A DNA stretch of 63,632 nt from an uncultured Gemmatimonadota bacterium (GTDB lineage Bacteria > Gemmatimonadota > Gemmatimonadetes > Longimicrobiales > Longimicrobiaceae), in contig CADCTW010000031.1 of the NCBI GenBank assembly GCA_902805735.1, positions 1 to 63,632 of the forward strand, given 5' to 3'. The number at the start of each line of letters is the position of its first letter. Position 1 is the stretch's first letter. The notes under the pieces were generated by a model, which saw only the letters and a program-made list of their open reading frames with translations, searched no databases and was not told the DNA's origin. The translations under genes and the position numbers were made by a program. This document shows, in pieces, positions 1-9,234 of this stretch.

Positions 1-63
1 GCCGTGTGGTTCTACGACGTCGAGGTCGGACGGCTGGATGAGCGTACCTTTCGTCTATCCTGA
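1..63 (+). CDS. Possible C-terminal end of an upstream gene (partial)
   Basis: Reading from base 1, the frame is open for 20 codons (starting AVWFYDVEVG) and stops with TGA at 61-63. The start lies outside the window. The short peptide has normal protein-like composition, but no family can be assigned from it. It could equally be non-coding sequence upstream of the amidohydrolase gene. Confidence 0.35.
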   Translation, partial: AVWFYDVEVGRLDERTFRLS

Positions 64-163
64 AAGTGTTACCTATCATCCCGGTCTGATTTGTAACCCA
101 TCATCGGGGTTGTGCCGGCCCCGTCGCGCGTCCGCTTCCATCTCCAGCCAACCCGGCTCACTC

Positions 164-1840
164 ATGCCCAACTCCTTTCGTTTCGCCGCGCTGGCCCTGC
201 TGGGCGCGTGCGCCACGACCCCGGCCAGCGGCCCCGCGCCGTCGGCGCCGTACGACCTGCTGATCCGCGGCGGGCGCATCGTGGACGGCACCGGGAGCCC
301 CTGGTACCGCGGCGACGTCGCCATCCGCGGGGACCGCATCGTGGCGGTGGGGCTGATGCCGGGGGCGCGCGCGCGCGACACCATCGACGCCACCGGGCTG
401 GTGGTGGCGCCGGGGTTCATCGACATGCTGGGGCACTCCGAGTACCCCCTGCTGCGCGACCCGCGCGCCATCTCCAAGATCACGCAGGGGATCACTTCGG
501 AGATCACCGGCGAGGTGACGAGCGTGGTGCCCGTCAACCAGAACACGCTCCGCGAGCTGGATGCCGCCACCCGCGCGCGCGTTACCTGGACGGACCTGGA
601 CGGCTATTTCGCGGCGCTGGAGAGTGCCCGGCCGGCCATCAACCTGGGCACCTTCGTCACGGTGGGCTCGGTGCGGCGCTACGTGATGGGCGATGCCAAC
701 CGCCCCGCCACCCCGGCCGAGCTGGAGCAGATGCGCGGCCTGGTGGACGGCGCCATGCGGCAGGGGGCCATGGGGCTATCCAGCGGGCTGATCTACGCCC
801 CCGCCTCGTACGCCAGCACCGAGGAGGTGACGGAGCTGGCGCGCGTGGCGGCGCGCCACGGTGGCGGCTACGCCACGCACATGCGCTCCGAGGGCGACCG
901 GCTGGTGGAGGCGATCGAGGAGGCGATCCGCATCGGCGAGGGGGCGGGGACGTGGGTGCAGATCCACCACCTCAAGGCGTCCGGCCGCGCCAACTGGGGG
1001 AAGATGAGGCCCGCCGTGGCCGCCATCGAAGCCGCCCGCGCGCGTGGCGTGGACGTGACGGCCGACCAGTACCCCTACGTGGCCTCGGGTACCGGACTGG
1101 ACGCCACCATCCCCAACTGGGCGCACGCCGGCGGCAACGACTCGCTCCTGGCGCGCCTGCGCGATCCCGCCACCCGCGCCCGCATCCGCGCGGAGCTGAC
1201 GGGAGCGGGCGGCACCGACTGGCAGATCGGCACCTCGGCGGGCGGGCCGGGCGGGGTGATGATCGCGGGCGTGTCCGTGGACTCGCTGCGCCGCTACCAG
1301 GGGATGCGGCTCAACGAGCTGGCGGCCGCGCGCGGGCAGGAGGTGCCCGAAGCCGTCTTCGACCTCCTCCTGGCCGACAACGCCAACACGTCCGCCATCT
1401 ACTTCTCCATGTCCGAGGAGGACCTGGAGCTTGGCCTGCGCCAGCCGTGGGTCAGCATCGGCATCGACGCCGGCGCCCGCGCGGCGGACTCCACCATCAC
1501 CAGCCGCCCGCATCCCCGCGCCTACGGCTCCTTCCCGCGCATCCTCTGCCGCTACGTCCGCGAGCGCCGCGTGATCACGCTGGAGGACGCGGTGCGCAAG
1601 TTCACGGCGCTCCCCGCCGCGCGCGTGGGCCTGGCGGACCGGGGCGTGGTCAAAGCCGGGATGTTCGCCGACCTCACCTTGTTCGACCCCGCCACCGTCT
1701 GCGACCGCGCCACCTTTGAGAACCCGGTCCAGACCTCCGTCGGCATTCGCCACGTCCTGGTGAACGGCACCCCCGTCCTCCGCAACGGCACGCCCACCGG
1801 AGCACGCTCGGGTCGCGGCCTGCGGCGGGCGAGGCCGTAG
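164..1840 (+). CDS. N-acyl-D-amino-acid deacylase-like amidohydrolase, lipoprotein
   Basis: Predicted 558-residue amidohydrolase of the D-aminoacylase type, which removes acyl groups from N-acyl-D-amino acids or related amides. The ATG at 164 is chosen because it begins a lipoprotein signal peptide with lipobox LGAC (Cys16); the frame is open further upstream but that part looks non-coding. The family pattern is visible: N-terminal beta domain (DLLIRGGRIVDGTGSP), a metal region GFIDMLGHSE, later His residues in THMRSEGD and IHHLKASG, and an Asp in VSIGIDAG. Oddly, the usual HxH of the metal site reads LxH, and the family GNCG segment is replaced by a Glu-containing stretch, so this is a divergent subfamily. 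Location is probably periplasmic or membrane-anchored. Substrate unknown. Confidence 0.85.
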   Translation: MPNSFRFAALALLGACATTPASGPAPSAPYDLLIRGGRIVDGTGSPWYRGDVAIRGDRIVAVGLMPGARARDTIDATGLVVAPGFIDMLGHSEYPLLRDPRAISKITQGITSEITGEVTSVVPVNQNTLRELDAATRARVTWTDLDGYFAALESARPAINLGTFVTVGSVRRYVMGDANRPATPAELEQMRGLVDGAMRQGAMGLSSGLIYAPASYASTEEVTELARVAARHGGGYATHMRSEGDRLVEAIEEAIRIGEGAGTWVQIHHLKASGRANWGKMRPAVAAIEAARARGVDVTADQYPYVASGTGLDATIPNWAHAGGNDSLLARLRDPATRARIRAELTGAGGTDWQIGTSAGGPGGVMIAGVSVDSLRRYQGMRLNELAAARGQEVPEAVFDLLLADNANTSAIYFSMSEEDLELGLRQPWVSIGIDAGARAADSTITSRPHPRAYGSFPRILCRYVRERRVITLEDAVRKFTALPAARVGLADRGVVKAGMFADLTLFDPATVCDRATFENPVQTSVGIRHVLVNGTPVLRNGTPTGARSGRGLRRARP

Positions 1841-1958
1841 CGGGGCGACTGAAGTCGCTGCAACGACTGCACAAAGTCCCCCTGCGGGGACTGGAGCCTG
1901 AAGCTCCAGTCCGCGCAGGCGGACTTTGTGCCGTTGTTGCCGCGAGTTCACTCGCCAG
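1841..1958. repeat. Family B intergenic palindrome, copy 1
   Basis: Starts directly after the deacylase stop codon. The left end GGGCGACTGAAGTCGCTGCA and the right end TTGCCGCGAGTTCACTCGCC are imperfect inverted copies, and the interior holds smaller hairpins such as GTCCCCCTGCGGGGAC. Related copies occur at about 14239, 33994 and 38124. It probably forms a long structured RNA or cruciform; function unknown. Confidence 0.7.
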
Positions 1959-2123
1959 GCACTGGTTGCCATCGAACCACATCCTGCCGGACTGGAGCCG
2001 GACGCTCTTCCCTCGACGAGCGCTGGAAACGCCGGGGAATTCATCGCCTCGCCGCGGGGCGCGGGACGCGACCTAGCCCGAGGGTTGCATGGGGGGCGGC
2101 CCCGAACCCGCACCCCGAGCCCG

Positions 2124-3026
2124 ATGCCGCGATCCCTGCTCGTCTACAACCCCGCCGCCGGACAGCGCTGGCGACACCCCGCCCCCGAGTCCGTGCTGCG
2201 CGCGTTGGAGGAGCGCGGGTGGAGCGCGGAGCTCCTGGTGACGGAGGCGCAGGACCACGCCACGCGGCTGGTGCGTGACCACCTCACGTCCGAAGTCGAG
2301 GCGGTGTGGGTGTGCGGCGGCGACGGGACGATGGGCCAGGCCGCCGCCGCCCTGGTGGGGAGCGATGTCCCGCTGGGCATCCTCCCCACGGGCACCGTGA
2401 ACGTGGTCGCCGCGGAGTGTGGGATACCGAATGGCGTGGGGCCCGCCCTGGACGCGCTCACGCGCCGTCCGGGGCGTCGTGCGTTCGCGGCCTGGCGGGT
2501 GGGGGAGCGGGCCGTGATGCTGGGGCTCGGCGTGGGGTTCGAGGCGCGGGTGATGGAAAGGGTGTCGCTGCGGACCAAGCGCGCGCTCGGCTTCGCGGCC
2601 ATCGGCGGGCGGGGGACGCTGGAGTGGGCGCGCTACGACTTCCCCCCGCTCCGCGTCACCGGCGAGGACGGCCGCGGCCGCGCCTTCGACCTCCCGGCCA
2701 CACAGGCGCTCGCCACCCTCACGCGCCGCTTCGCCGGCACCCACATCGTAGCCCCCGACGCCGATCCGGAGGACGGGTGCATCGACCTGTTGCTCTTCAG
2801 CGGCCGGTCGCGGGCGCGCATGGCGGGGTTCTGGCTGGGCATCCAGCTCCCCGGCACGGCCCACCTGCGCATCCCCGGCGTCCGCACCCTGCGCGCCCGC
2901 CGCCTCCGCGTCACCTCCCCCGACGGCCCCGTCATCGCCCACATCAACGGCGACGCGGTGGAGCACACCCCGCTGGACGCCGAGCCGTGGGGCCCGGTCC
3001 AGCTCCTCGTCCCTCCGTCGACCTGA
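2124..3026 (+). CDS. Diacylglycerol kinase-family lipid kinase
   Basis: Predicted 300-residue member of the DAGK catalytic-domain family (DagK/YegS type), which phosphorylates lipid alcohols such as diacylglycerol with ATP. The nucleotide-binding motif GGDGT is at residues 65-69 (VCGGDGTMGQ), followed by GILPTGTVNVVA at about 86-97, the typical second motif. A YegS-like C-terminal beta domain follows, ending with the family-like INGDAVE. ATG at 2124 is chosen because MPRSLLVYNPAAG is the expected family N-terminus; the upstream in-frame part overlaps repeat DNA. It stands alone, with convergent genes on its right. The lipid substrate cannot be told from the sequence. Confidence 0.88.
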   Translation: MPRSLLVYNPAAGQRWRHPAPESVLRALEERGWSAELLVTEAQDHATRLVRDHLTSEVEAVWVCGGDGTMGQAAAALVGSDVPLGILPTGTVNVVAAECGIPNGVGPALDALTRRPGRRAFAAWRVGERAVMLGLGVGFEARVMERVSLRTKRALGFAAIGGRGTLEWARYDFPPLRVTGEDGRGRAFDLPATQALATLTRRFAGTHIVAPDADPEDGCIDLLLFSGRSRARMAGFWLGIQLPGTAHLRIPGVRTLRARRLRVTSPDGPVIAHINGDAVEHTPLDAEPWGPVQLLVPPST

Positions 3027-3077
3027 TCTCTGTGCCTCTGTGCCTCTGTGCCTCTGTGCCTCTGTGTCTCTGGGTGA
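3027..3077. repeat. Family A half-repeat expanded in 8-base units
   Basis: A one-armed version of the common intergenic palindrome. The unit TGCCTCTG is repeated four times in a row, then TGTCTCTG and GGTGAGCCCGCTGTT. It lies between convergent genes. The tandem 8-base expansion suggests that copies grow and shrink by slippage. Confidence 0.8.
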
Positions 3078-3099
3078 GCCCGCTGTTCGACTCATGCAG

Positions 3100-3822
3100 T
3101 CACGGTTGCCGGCGAGCGATGTCGCGCACCGGGAACCCACGCCGCGCCATGTCGTCCAACACGAGCCGTGCTTGCGGGCTGCGCGCCTCACGGCTCCGGT
3201 GCATCGCCTGCAGCACCGCTCGGCCCTCCTCGCCCATCTCCGCCAACCGGGCCAGCGCGTGCGTTCGGAGATCCCCGTGCGAGAAGTAGCCGTGTGGCCC
3301 CATGGCCGAGCTCGTGTCCGGCTCGGCGGCTACGGAGCGGAGGAACGCGGCCGCCGCGCGCCTTTCCGCCTGCAGCGGCATACTGTCCAAAATGGTAGAG
3401 CGGACGAGCCACGCTGTGTTGCCCCAGTAGATCCGCTGGAGCCGCGAGAGCAAACCCGCACGTGGGGCTACCGGGCGCCCCACCTGCCCGGCCACTGCGA
3501 TCCTCGCAGTCGCGATGTGGCGCACGTTGCGGAAACTGCTGGTAAGCGCGAGACGCTCCAGGCCGTCGATAAGCGAGTCTTTCCGGGCCGGAGGCGAATT
3601 TGACAGATCAAGAATGTCGTATACGGCTTCGGAGGCTACGCTCTGAACCACATGTGTGCGGATGTCTGTCTCGAAGCGAGCCAGCACACTGTCCACTGGC
3701 CAGGTGAGCGCATGCTCCGTCCGAACCGCCTGCGCGTGCATTGGTGCGCACCCGAGCAAGAGAAGCACCGCGAGCCGGAGTGCGCGGACCCATCTCGGGG
3801 CGGGGATCTTCATCGTATGCAT
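3100..3822 (-). CDS. Hypothetical exported lipoprotein
   Basis: A 240-residue protein I cannot assign to a family. The N-terminus is basic, then hydrophobic (LAVLLLLGC), with a lipobox-like LLGC at about residues 22-25, so export and lipidation are likely. The rest is Ala/Arg/Leu-rich and looks all-helical, perhaps HEAT-like (LARFETDIRTHVV, LTSSFRNVRHIATARI, LRTHALARLAEMGEEGRAVL). ATG at 3813 is an alternative start. It begins 7 bases after the stop of the upstream minus-strand gene, so the two are probably co-transcribed and may act together at the envelope. Confidence 0.6.
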   Translation of the reverse strand: MHTMKIPAPRWVRALRLAVLLLLGCAPMHAQAVRTEHALTWPVDSVLARFETDIRTHVVQSVASEAVYDILDLSNSPPARKDSLIDGLERLALTSSFRNVRHIATARIAVAGQVGRPVAPRAGLLSRLQRIYWGNTAWLVRSTILDSMPLQAERRAAAAFLRSVAAEPDTSSAMGPHGYFSHGDLRTHALARLAEMGEEGRAVLQAMHRSREARSPQARLVLDDMARRGFPVRDIARRQP

Positions 3823-3829
3823 GATCGGC

Positions 3830-5393
3830 TCAATTCGAGTGGCTGATCGCCAGGAACTTTCCCTCGCCCGGAGCCCAGCCGTGGTACGTGCCGCTCCAGT
3901 TCCCAGTCACCTTCGTACCTCCATCTCGGATGTCCAGCGTGGCGTCGTCGGCCCGCTTCGCGCGTTCGTGGAAGCCTTCGCGCACACGGAGGATAAACGT
4001 GTTTAGATCAAGGCTGTTTGAGCCGACCCGCTGGTCGAAGAAGATCATGGGGTCGTTGTTCGGGTCCGTCACCGCATCATAGGCGGCGGAGAAGTGCCCG
4101 TTGTGGCCCGTCGTGCCCCAGCCCTCGTGCGCGCGCGTTCCGGCGATGTATGCATCCGGATCCACACCCATGCAGCGGGAGAACCCCTGCCAGTTCGCCC
4201 AATTGCCGCACGCGGCCTGCTGCTGGTCCTTGAGCGGGACGGCGGGTGCGTTCGGCCAGAGTCCTGAGTTGTAGGTGGACTTACGCTTCAGGCTATACCT
4301 GGCGGATTGCACGTAGTGGAGCCCCTGGTTGGGCCCGCCCGGCACCGTGACCGCCGTGAAGCCGTCGCCCGCCGGCGCGTACGAGTCGGGCTGGATCTGG
4401 CGTTGCGGGTGAGCGCAGTCAGCCGCGTCCATGGGAAGGTTCATCGCGTTGGGCTGGCCAAAGGTCGGCGTGTGATCAAAGCACGCCGGGCCGGTGCCGT
4501 CGCTGTACTCGGAGAGGGCGTGCGTCGCCCATTTCCACCCCCGGTCGGCCACGCCGAAGCTGGCCTGGAGTCCATTCCCATCGGCCAGTGTCGCCGTGAC
4601 GATGCCGGACTGGATCGCGGGACCCATCCAGCGTGTCCCGCCGGTCGGCCCGGCGACTGTGCTGACGTCGTCCGTGAATTCCCAGCTCACTACGTCGGGG
4701 ATCGATCCGTCACTGCTGCCCACCGTGCACTGGCCGGCCCCGCCCCGCGGCACCCCGCTCGTGCAGGAAAGTGTGGGAGCCGATGGGCCACAGTGCAAAC
4801 AGGGGTCCGTGCCGCCCCCGCCGCCGCTCCCGTCGCCCCCGGGCGGAGGTGGGGGAACCGGCTCGTTGCAGTCCGAGCAGGGCTCCTCGGCGGGCGGAGC
4901 GATGACCACGATCGGGTCGATCGGGCAGGGATTCTCCGGGGAGTTCTCGATCACGCAGCCCTGGATGACGATCCCGCCCTCCTCCGGTCCGGTGGGCACC
5001 CGGAACCGGCGCGCCACGGCCTCGCGCGCGCGCTCCGTGGCGGGGATCACGCAGTTGAGCACCGCGCTCACTCCGCCGTCCGGCCGGACGGCGCGATAGC
5101 GGAAGGCGGCTACGGCACCATCCTCAGCCTGTATGGGCGCAGGGAAGCGCAACGGGATGCGCCGGTACAGATACGGAATCGGACCTTCGCCGGCTGCCAC
5201 GCTCACGAAGCAGCCGTGCGGGCTTTGGGCGGGAGTCCGCCAGCTCGGTCCCAACGCGGCCAGCGCTTGCGAGGAGGCGGAGAACGCCGGGTCGCCTCCG
5301 GGGACGAGCCGCGGCACAGCTTGGGTGCTGCTGTTCAAGGCAGCCGCTCGAAAGCACAGCCCCGAGTGTGAGCGGCAAAAGGAGGTTCCGCAT
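3830..5393 (-). pseudogene. Exported Cys/Gly/Pro-rich protein, apparently frameshifted near its N-terminus
   Basis: The long frame (stop at 3830-3832) encodes more than 500 residues with a Pro/Gly-rich linker (PVPPPPPGGDGSGGGGG), several Cys, and a conserved-looking C-terminal half with motifs such as RAHEGWGTTGHNGHFSAAYD. No family recognised. That frame is open up to an ATG at 5437 but begins there without a signal peptide. A different frame starts at ATG 5393 with an excellent lipoprotein signal (RNLLLPLTLGAVLSSGC, Cys18). The two can be joined by a single-base shift around 5336-5340, where CysLeu of one frame would continue into AsnSerSerThrGln of the other. A TTGACA element at 5465-5460 also fits transcription starting upstream of 5393. 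It is either a disrupted gene, a sequencing error, or programmed shifting. It is followed after 7 bases by another lipoprotein gene. Confidence 0.6.
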
Positions 5394-5516
5394 GGGTCGT
5401 CCACGGAAGACGCAATCGAGTCGATGCTGTCACCCATTGATGCACGCCGTGTCCGTGTGTGTCAATCCTTTTGAGCTTTTTTATGTGTATGCACACGGCT
5501 CCTGTACCCCGGCTGC

Positions 5517-5556
5517 CCTGATCTCTGGGCCTGTATGTGAGCCCCGCTGTTCGATT
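5517..5556. repeat. Degenerate family A half-repeat
   Basis: Weak relic CTGATCTCTGGGCCTGTATG followed by TGAGCCCCGCTGTTCGA. The last part matches the flank seen beside intact copies at 3072 and 44319. It lies in the region upstream of the alkA-like gene. Confidence 0.45.
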
Positions 5557-5600
5557 CCAGCGGCGAGATCAGGAGGACAGCGGCGCGCCGGCGTATTAGA

Positions 5601-7049
5601 ATGTCCGGCATGATGATGAGCCACGACGAGATGATGACGCGCTTCTACGGGCGCGACCGCACGGCCAACGGAAGCTTCCTCACGGGGGTGCTGACGACGG
5701 GGATCTACTGCCTCCCCTCGTGCACCGCGCGGAAGCCGCGCCCGGAGAACGTGCGGTTTTTCGGTACGGAAGACGAGGCGCGCACCGCCGGGCTGCGCCC
5801 CTGCCGCCGCTGCCGGCCGGACCACTTCTACCAGGAGTACGATCCGGACCTGCACCTGATGGCGACGCTGGTGGCCGACGTGCGCCGCCGCCCGGCCGGC
5901 TTCGCGGACGCCGCCGCGCTCGCCGCCGCGTCCGGCATCGGCGCGACCAAGCTGAACGCCCTCTTCCGCCGCCACCATCACACCACGCCCGCCGCCTTCC
6001 TCACGCGCGAGCGCGTCCGCGCCGCCTGCCGCGTGATGGCGGAGGGGGGCGCGGGGGTCACCGAGGCCAGCTTCGCGGCGGGCTTCGAGAGCCTTTCCGC
6101 CTTCCACGAGAACTTCCGCCGCCACACCGCCCTCACCCCCGGCGAGTACCGCCGCCTGGGTTCATCCACCGAGTTCACGCTGACGCTGCCGGACGACTTC
6201 CGCGCCGGGTACGCGCTGCGCGTGATCGGGCGCGACGCGGAGAGCCTGGTGGAGCGCGTGGAGGGGAGCACCGCGTACAAGGCCGTGCGCCTCGCGGGCC
6301 GCCCGGCGGTGCTGGCGATGGAGATCGCGGACGGACGCGCCCGCTGCCGCGTGGAGGCGCCGGAACCCGGTCCCGCCGCGACGTACCAGGCGCACGAGAT
6401 CGCGCTCCGCCTCCTGGGCCTGACGCTGGACCCCGCGCCCTTCGAGCGCCGCCTGGCCGAGCGCGCCGACCTGCTGCCGCTGATCGAGGGGCGGCGTGGC
6501 CTGCGCATCCCCCAGACGGCGGACGCGTTCGAGGGGATCGCCTGGGCGATCGTGGGGCAGCAGGTCAATCTCCCCTTCGCGTACGCGCTGCGGCGGGACC
6601 TGGTGCGGCTGTGCGGCGAAGAGGCGGGGCGCGGGCTCCGGGCCCATCCCACTCCCGAAGCCGTTGCGGCGCTGGATTACGCGGACCTCACCGTCCTGCG
6701 CTACTCCCGCCGCAAGGCCGAGTACCTGATCGACACGGCGCGCCTCGCCGGGTCGGGCGAACTGCCCCTGGACGCGTTCGCCGACGCGCCGGCCACGGAG
6801 GTGGAGCGGCGGCTGGGGGCGGTGCGGGGGTTCGGGCCCTGGTCGGTGCACTACTTCATGATGCGGGCGTGCGGCTTCGCGGACTGCGTCCCGGTGGGCG
6901 ACACGGGGCTTTCCACGGGGCTGATGAACTTCTTCGCGCTGGACCACCGCCCCGGTCCGGACGAGGTGCGGGCGCGGATGGAGCCCTTCGCTCCCTTCCG
7001 CAGCCTCGCCACCTTCCACCTGTGGATGAGCCTGGGAGACCCCGCATGA
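5601..7049 (+). CDS. Ada-type zinc domain / AraC HTH / AlkA DNA glycosylase fusion
   Basis: A 482-residue fusion for repair of alkylated DNA. Residues 10-75 match the Ada N-terminal domain that takes methyl groups from phosphotriesters; Cys37, Cys41, Cys68 and Cys71 reproduce the four Ada zinc cysteines with the same spacing. An AraC-type helix-turn-helix follows (about 85-165, SFAAGFESLSAFHENFRRHT). AlkA-like N-terminal and HhH-GPD domains occupy about 175-470, with the hairpin VRGFGPWSVHYF and the catalytic Asp at about 434 (VPVGDTGL). It should act as a methyl-sensing activator and as a 3-methyladenine glycosylase. Its stop overlaps the start of ogt (ATGA), so both repair activities are made together. 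Several in-frame ATGs (5601, 5610, 5613, 5616) leave the exact start open. Confidence 0.92.
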   Translation: MSGMMMSHDEMMTRFYGRDRTANGSFLTGVLTTGIYCLPSCTARKPRPENVRFFGTEDEARTAGLRPCRRCRPDHFYQEYDPDLHLMATLVADVRRRPAGFADAAALAAASGIGATKLNALFRRHHHTTPAAFLTRERVRAACRVMAEGGAGVTEASFAAGFESLSAFHENFRRHTALTPGEYRRLGSSTEFTLTLPDDFRAGYALRVIGRDAESLVERVEGSTAYKAVRLAGRPAVLAMEIADGRARCRVEAPEPGPAATYQAHEIALRLLGLTLDPAPFERRLAERADLLPLIEGRRGLRIPQTADAFEGIAWAIVGQQVNLPFAYALRRDLVRLCGEEAGRGLRAHPTPEAVAALDYADLTVLRYSRRKAEYLIDTARLAGSGELPLDAFADAPATEVERRLGAVRGFGPWSVHYFMMRACGFADCVPVGDTGLSTGLMNFFALDHRPGPDEVRARMEPFAPFRSLATFHLWMSLGDPA

Positions 7050-7507
7050 CCCTGTACGCCACCCGCATCGACACCCCCATCGGCGCCCTGACCGCGCTGG
7101 TGGACGAGGCTGGCGCCCTGGCGCGCCTCCTCTTCCCCCACCAGCCCGCGCCCGCCGCGACCCCGGACGACACCCGCGGCGCCGCGGTGGCCGCGCAGCT
7201 CTCCGAATACTTCCGCGGCGAGCGGCGCGCCTTCGACCTGGCGCTGGCCCCCGCCGGCACCCCCTTCCAGCGCGCCGTGTGGGACGAGCTGCGGCGCATC
7301 CCGTACGGCGGCACCGTCAGCTACCGCGCCCTGGCCGAGCGCGTGGGCCGCCCGACCGCGTCGCGCGCGGTGGGCCGCGCCAACGCCACCAACCCGCTCC
7401 CCATCGTCGTCCCCTGCCACCGCGTGATCGGGGCGGACGGCTCCCCCACGGGCTACGCGGGCGGCATCGGCGCCAAGACCACGCTGCTCGCGCTGGAGGC
7501 CCGATAG
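7046..7507 (+). CDS. ogt: Methylated-DNA--protein-cysteine S-methyltransferase
   Basis: A 153-residue suicide methyltransferase that removes methyl groups from O6-methylguanine in DNA. The active site PCHRVIGADG with Cys124 is clear, preceded by the DNA-binding helix region RALAERVGRPTASRAVGRANATNP. Length and domain order match stand-alone Ogt. It overlaps the upstream Ada/AlkA fusion by four bases (ATGA), indicating translational coupling. In E. coli Ada this activity is fused to the zinc/HTH part; here it is a separate protein and the glycosylase is fused instead. Confidence 0.95.
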   Translation: MTLYATRIDTPIGALTALVDEAGALARLLFPHQPAPAATPDDTRGAAVAAQLSEYFRGERRAFDLALAPAGTPFQRAVWDELRRIPYGGTVSYRALAERVGRPTASRAVGRANATNPLPIVVPCHRVIGADGSPTGYAGGIGAKTTLLALEAR

Positions 7508-7559
7508 CACAGAGGCACGGAGATGATGTCATCTCTGTGCCTCCGTGCCTCTGTGTGAG
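7508..7559. repeat. Family A palindrome between convergent ogt and recQ
   Basis: Left arm CACAGAGGCACGGAGATGA and right arm TCATCTCTGTGCCTCCGTGC followed by CTCTGTGTGAG. The inverted repeat sits exactly between two converging genes, where a bidirectional terminator would be expected. There is no long T-run. Confidence 0.85.
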
Positions 7560-7569
7560 ACTTCTTTTC

Positions 7570-9234
7570 TCAGTCGATGCGCGTCAGGAACTCCGTCTTC
7601 ACCATGCGCGTGCCGTGGCCGGAGAAGTCCACCTCCGCCCGGTCCTGGCTCACGGCGAGCACCAGCCCCTCGCCAAAGGTGCCGTGCGAGACCTCGTCGC
7701 CGGGGTGCAGGCCGGCCTCGGCGGAGGGGGCCAGCGCCAGCGCGGGGACCACGTCGCGCTCGGAGGCGCCAGAGTGCGGGGCGAGGCAGTTGCCGCAGTG
7801 GCCGCAGGCGAAGTCCTCGCCCGGGTGCTCGCCGAAGTACTCCAGGATCATGCGGGTGCGGCAGCGCGCCGTGCGGCAGTAGCGCACCATCTCGTCCAGC
7901 TTCTCGCGGTCGCGGGCGCGGCGCTGCTCGTAGTCCACCAGCTCGCGGCTCAGGTCGGCGGCGCTGACGTCCTCGGCCACGCGCTCCCACACGCCGCCGC
8001 GGTGCTCGCGCATCATCCCGTGGCGCTTGAGGAGGGTAAGGACGATGCGCGCCTTGCGGCGGGCCACGTCCGCCATCTCCGCGATCTCGTCCAGCGGGCA
8101 CTTCTCGTCCAGCGGCTGGTTGTTCACCACGCGCGCCACCGCCACGGCCTCTTCCAGGTCGGGATACTTGCCGCCCAGGAAGTAGCCCTGCACCCCGCTG
8201 TCCTCCACCCGGTAGAAGATGGTGCAGCGAGACGGCAGCCCGTCGCGCCCGGCGCGCCCGGCCTCCTGGTAGTACGACTCGATGGAGCCCGGGAAGTGGT
8301 AGTGCACCACGAAGCGGATGTCCGGCTTGTCGATCCCCAGCCCGAAGGCGTTGGTGGCGATCACGGCCTTCACCCCGCCGGCCATGAAGCGGTCCTGCGC
8401 CTCGTGGCGGTCGTGGGTGGGGAGCTTGCCGTGGTACAGGGCCAGCTCGTGCCGCTTCCCGAACTCCTCGTACAGCCGCTCGGCCTCGCGGATGGTGGCC
8501 ACGTACACGATCCCCGTGCCCTCGGCGGTGCGGAGGTAGCGCTCCAGCGCCGCGTCCTTTTCCGATTCGTTGACGGTGGGGAGCACCTCCAGCGTCAGGT
8601 TGGGGCGCACCAGGTCGGCCACGTGCTCCAGCGGGGCGCGCATCCGCATCTGGAGCTGGATGTCCTGCCGCACCTCGGGCGAGGCGGTGGCGGTCAGCGC
8701 CAGCACCGGCGGGCGGCCCAGCCGCTCGGCCACGGCGCCCAGCATCATGTAGTCCGGCCGGAAGTCGTGCCCCCACTGCGACACGCAGTGCGCCTCGTCC
8801 ACCACGAACAGCGAGATCTCGCGCTCCAGCAGCACCTCGAAGAAGTCGCGGTCGCGGAAGCGCTCAGGGGTGATGTAGAGGATCTTGCCGCCGCCCCCCT
8901 CCATCGCCTCCTCGGCCTGGCGCTGCTCGCGCGCGCTCTGCCCGGAGTTGATGGTCCAGGCGTCCACGCCCAGCTCGTCCAGCTTGTCCGTCTGGTCCTT
9001 CATCAGGGCGATCAGCGGGCTCACCACGACCGTGAGGCCGGGAAGGAGGAGCGCCGGAAGCTGGTAGAGGAGCGACTTTCCCGCGCCGGTGGGCATCACC
9101 ACCAGCGTGTCGCGCCCTTCCAGCACGCCGCGGATGACTTCCTCCTGCCCGGGGCGGAACTCGTCGAGCCCAAAATTCTTGCGGAGCGCGGCGAGAAGCT
9201 CGTCGCGCGAGATGCCGATGGTGGCGGTGGTCAA
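7570..9234 (-). CDS. recQ: RecQ-family ATP-dependent DNA helicase with UvrD/PcrA-like C-terminal module
   Basis: About 554 residues. The RecQ core is clear: Q-like region [10 protein letters not shown], Walker A MPTGAGKS (about 47-54), DEAH (about 146-149) with [19 protein letters not shown], and motif [12 protein letters not shown]. Zinc-binding cysteines lie in the segment from YCRTARC to CGHCGNC. No HRDC domain follows. Instead the last 46 residues ([18 protein letters not shown]) look like the Tudor-like tail of UvrD/PcrA helicases. The start is uncertain: TTG at 9234 fits the family N-terminus best; the frame stays open upstream to 9441 in low-quality sequence. It unwinds DNA in recombination and fork repair. 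Confidence 0.9.
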   Translation of the reverse strand: MTTATIGISRDELLAALRKNFGLDEFRPGQEEVIRGVLEGRDTLVVMPTGAGKSLLYQLPALLLPGLTVVVSPLIALMKDQTDKLDELGVDAWTINSGQSAREQRQAEEAMEGGGGKILYITPERFRDRDFFEVLLEREISLFVVDEAHCVSQWGHDFRPDYMMLGAVAERLGRPPVLALTATASPEVRQDIQLQMRMRAPLEHVADLVRPNLTLEVLPTVNESEKDAALERYLRTAEGTGIVYVATIREAERLYEEFGKRHELALYHGKLPTHDRHEAQDRFMAGGVKAVIATNAFGLGIDKPDIRFVVHYHFPGSIESYYQEAGRAGRDGLPSRCTIFYRVEDSGVQGYFLGGKYPDLEEAVAVARVVNNQPLDEKCPLDEIAEMADVARRKARIVLTLLKRHGMMREHRGGVWERVAEDVSAADLSRELVDYEQRRARDREKLDEMVRYCRTARCRTRMILEYFGEHPGEDFACGHCGNCLAPHSGASERDVVPALALAPSAEAGLHPGDEVSHGTFGEGLVLAVSQDRAEVDFSGHGTRMVKTEFLTRID

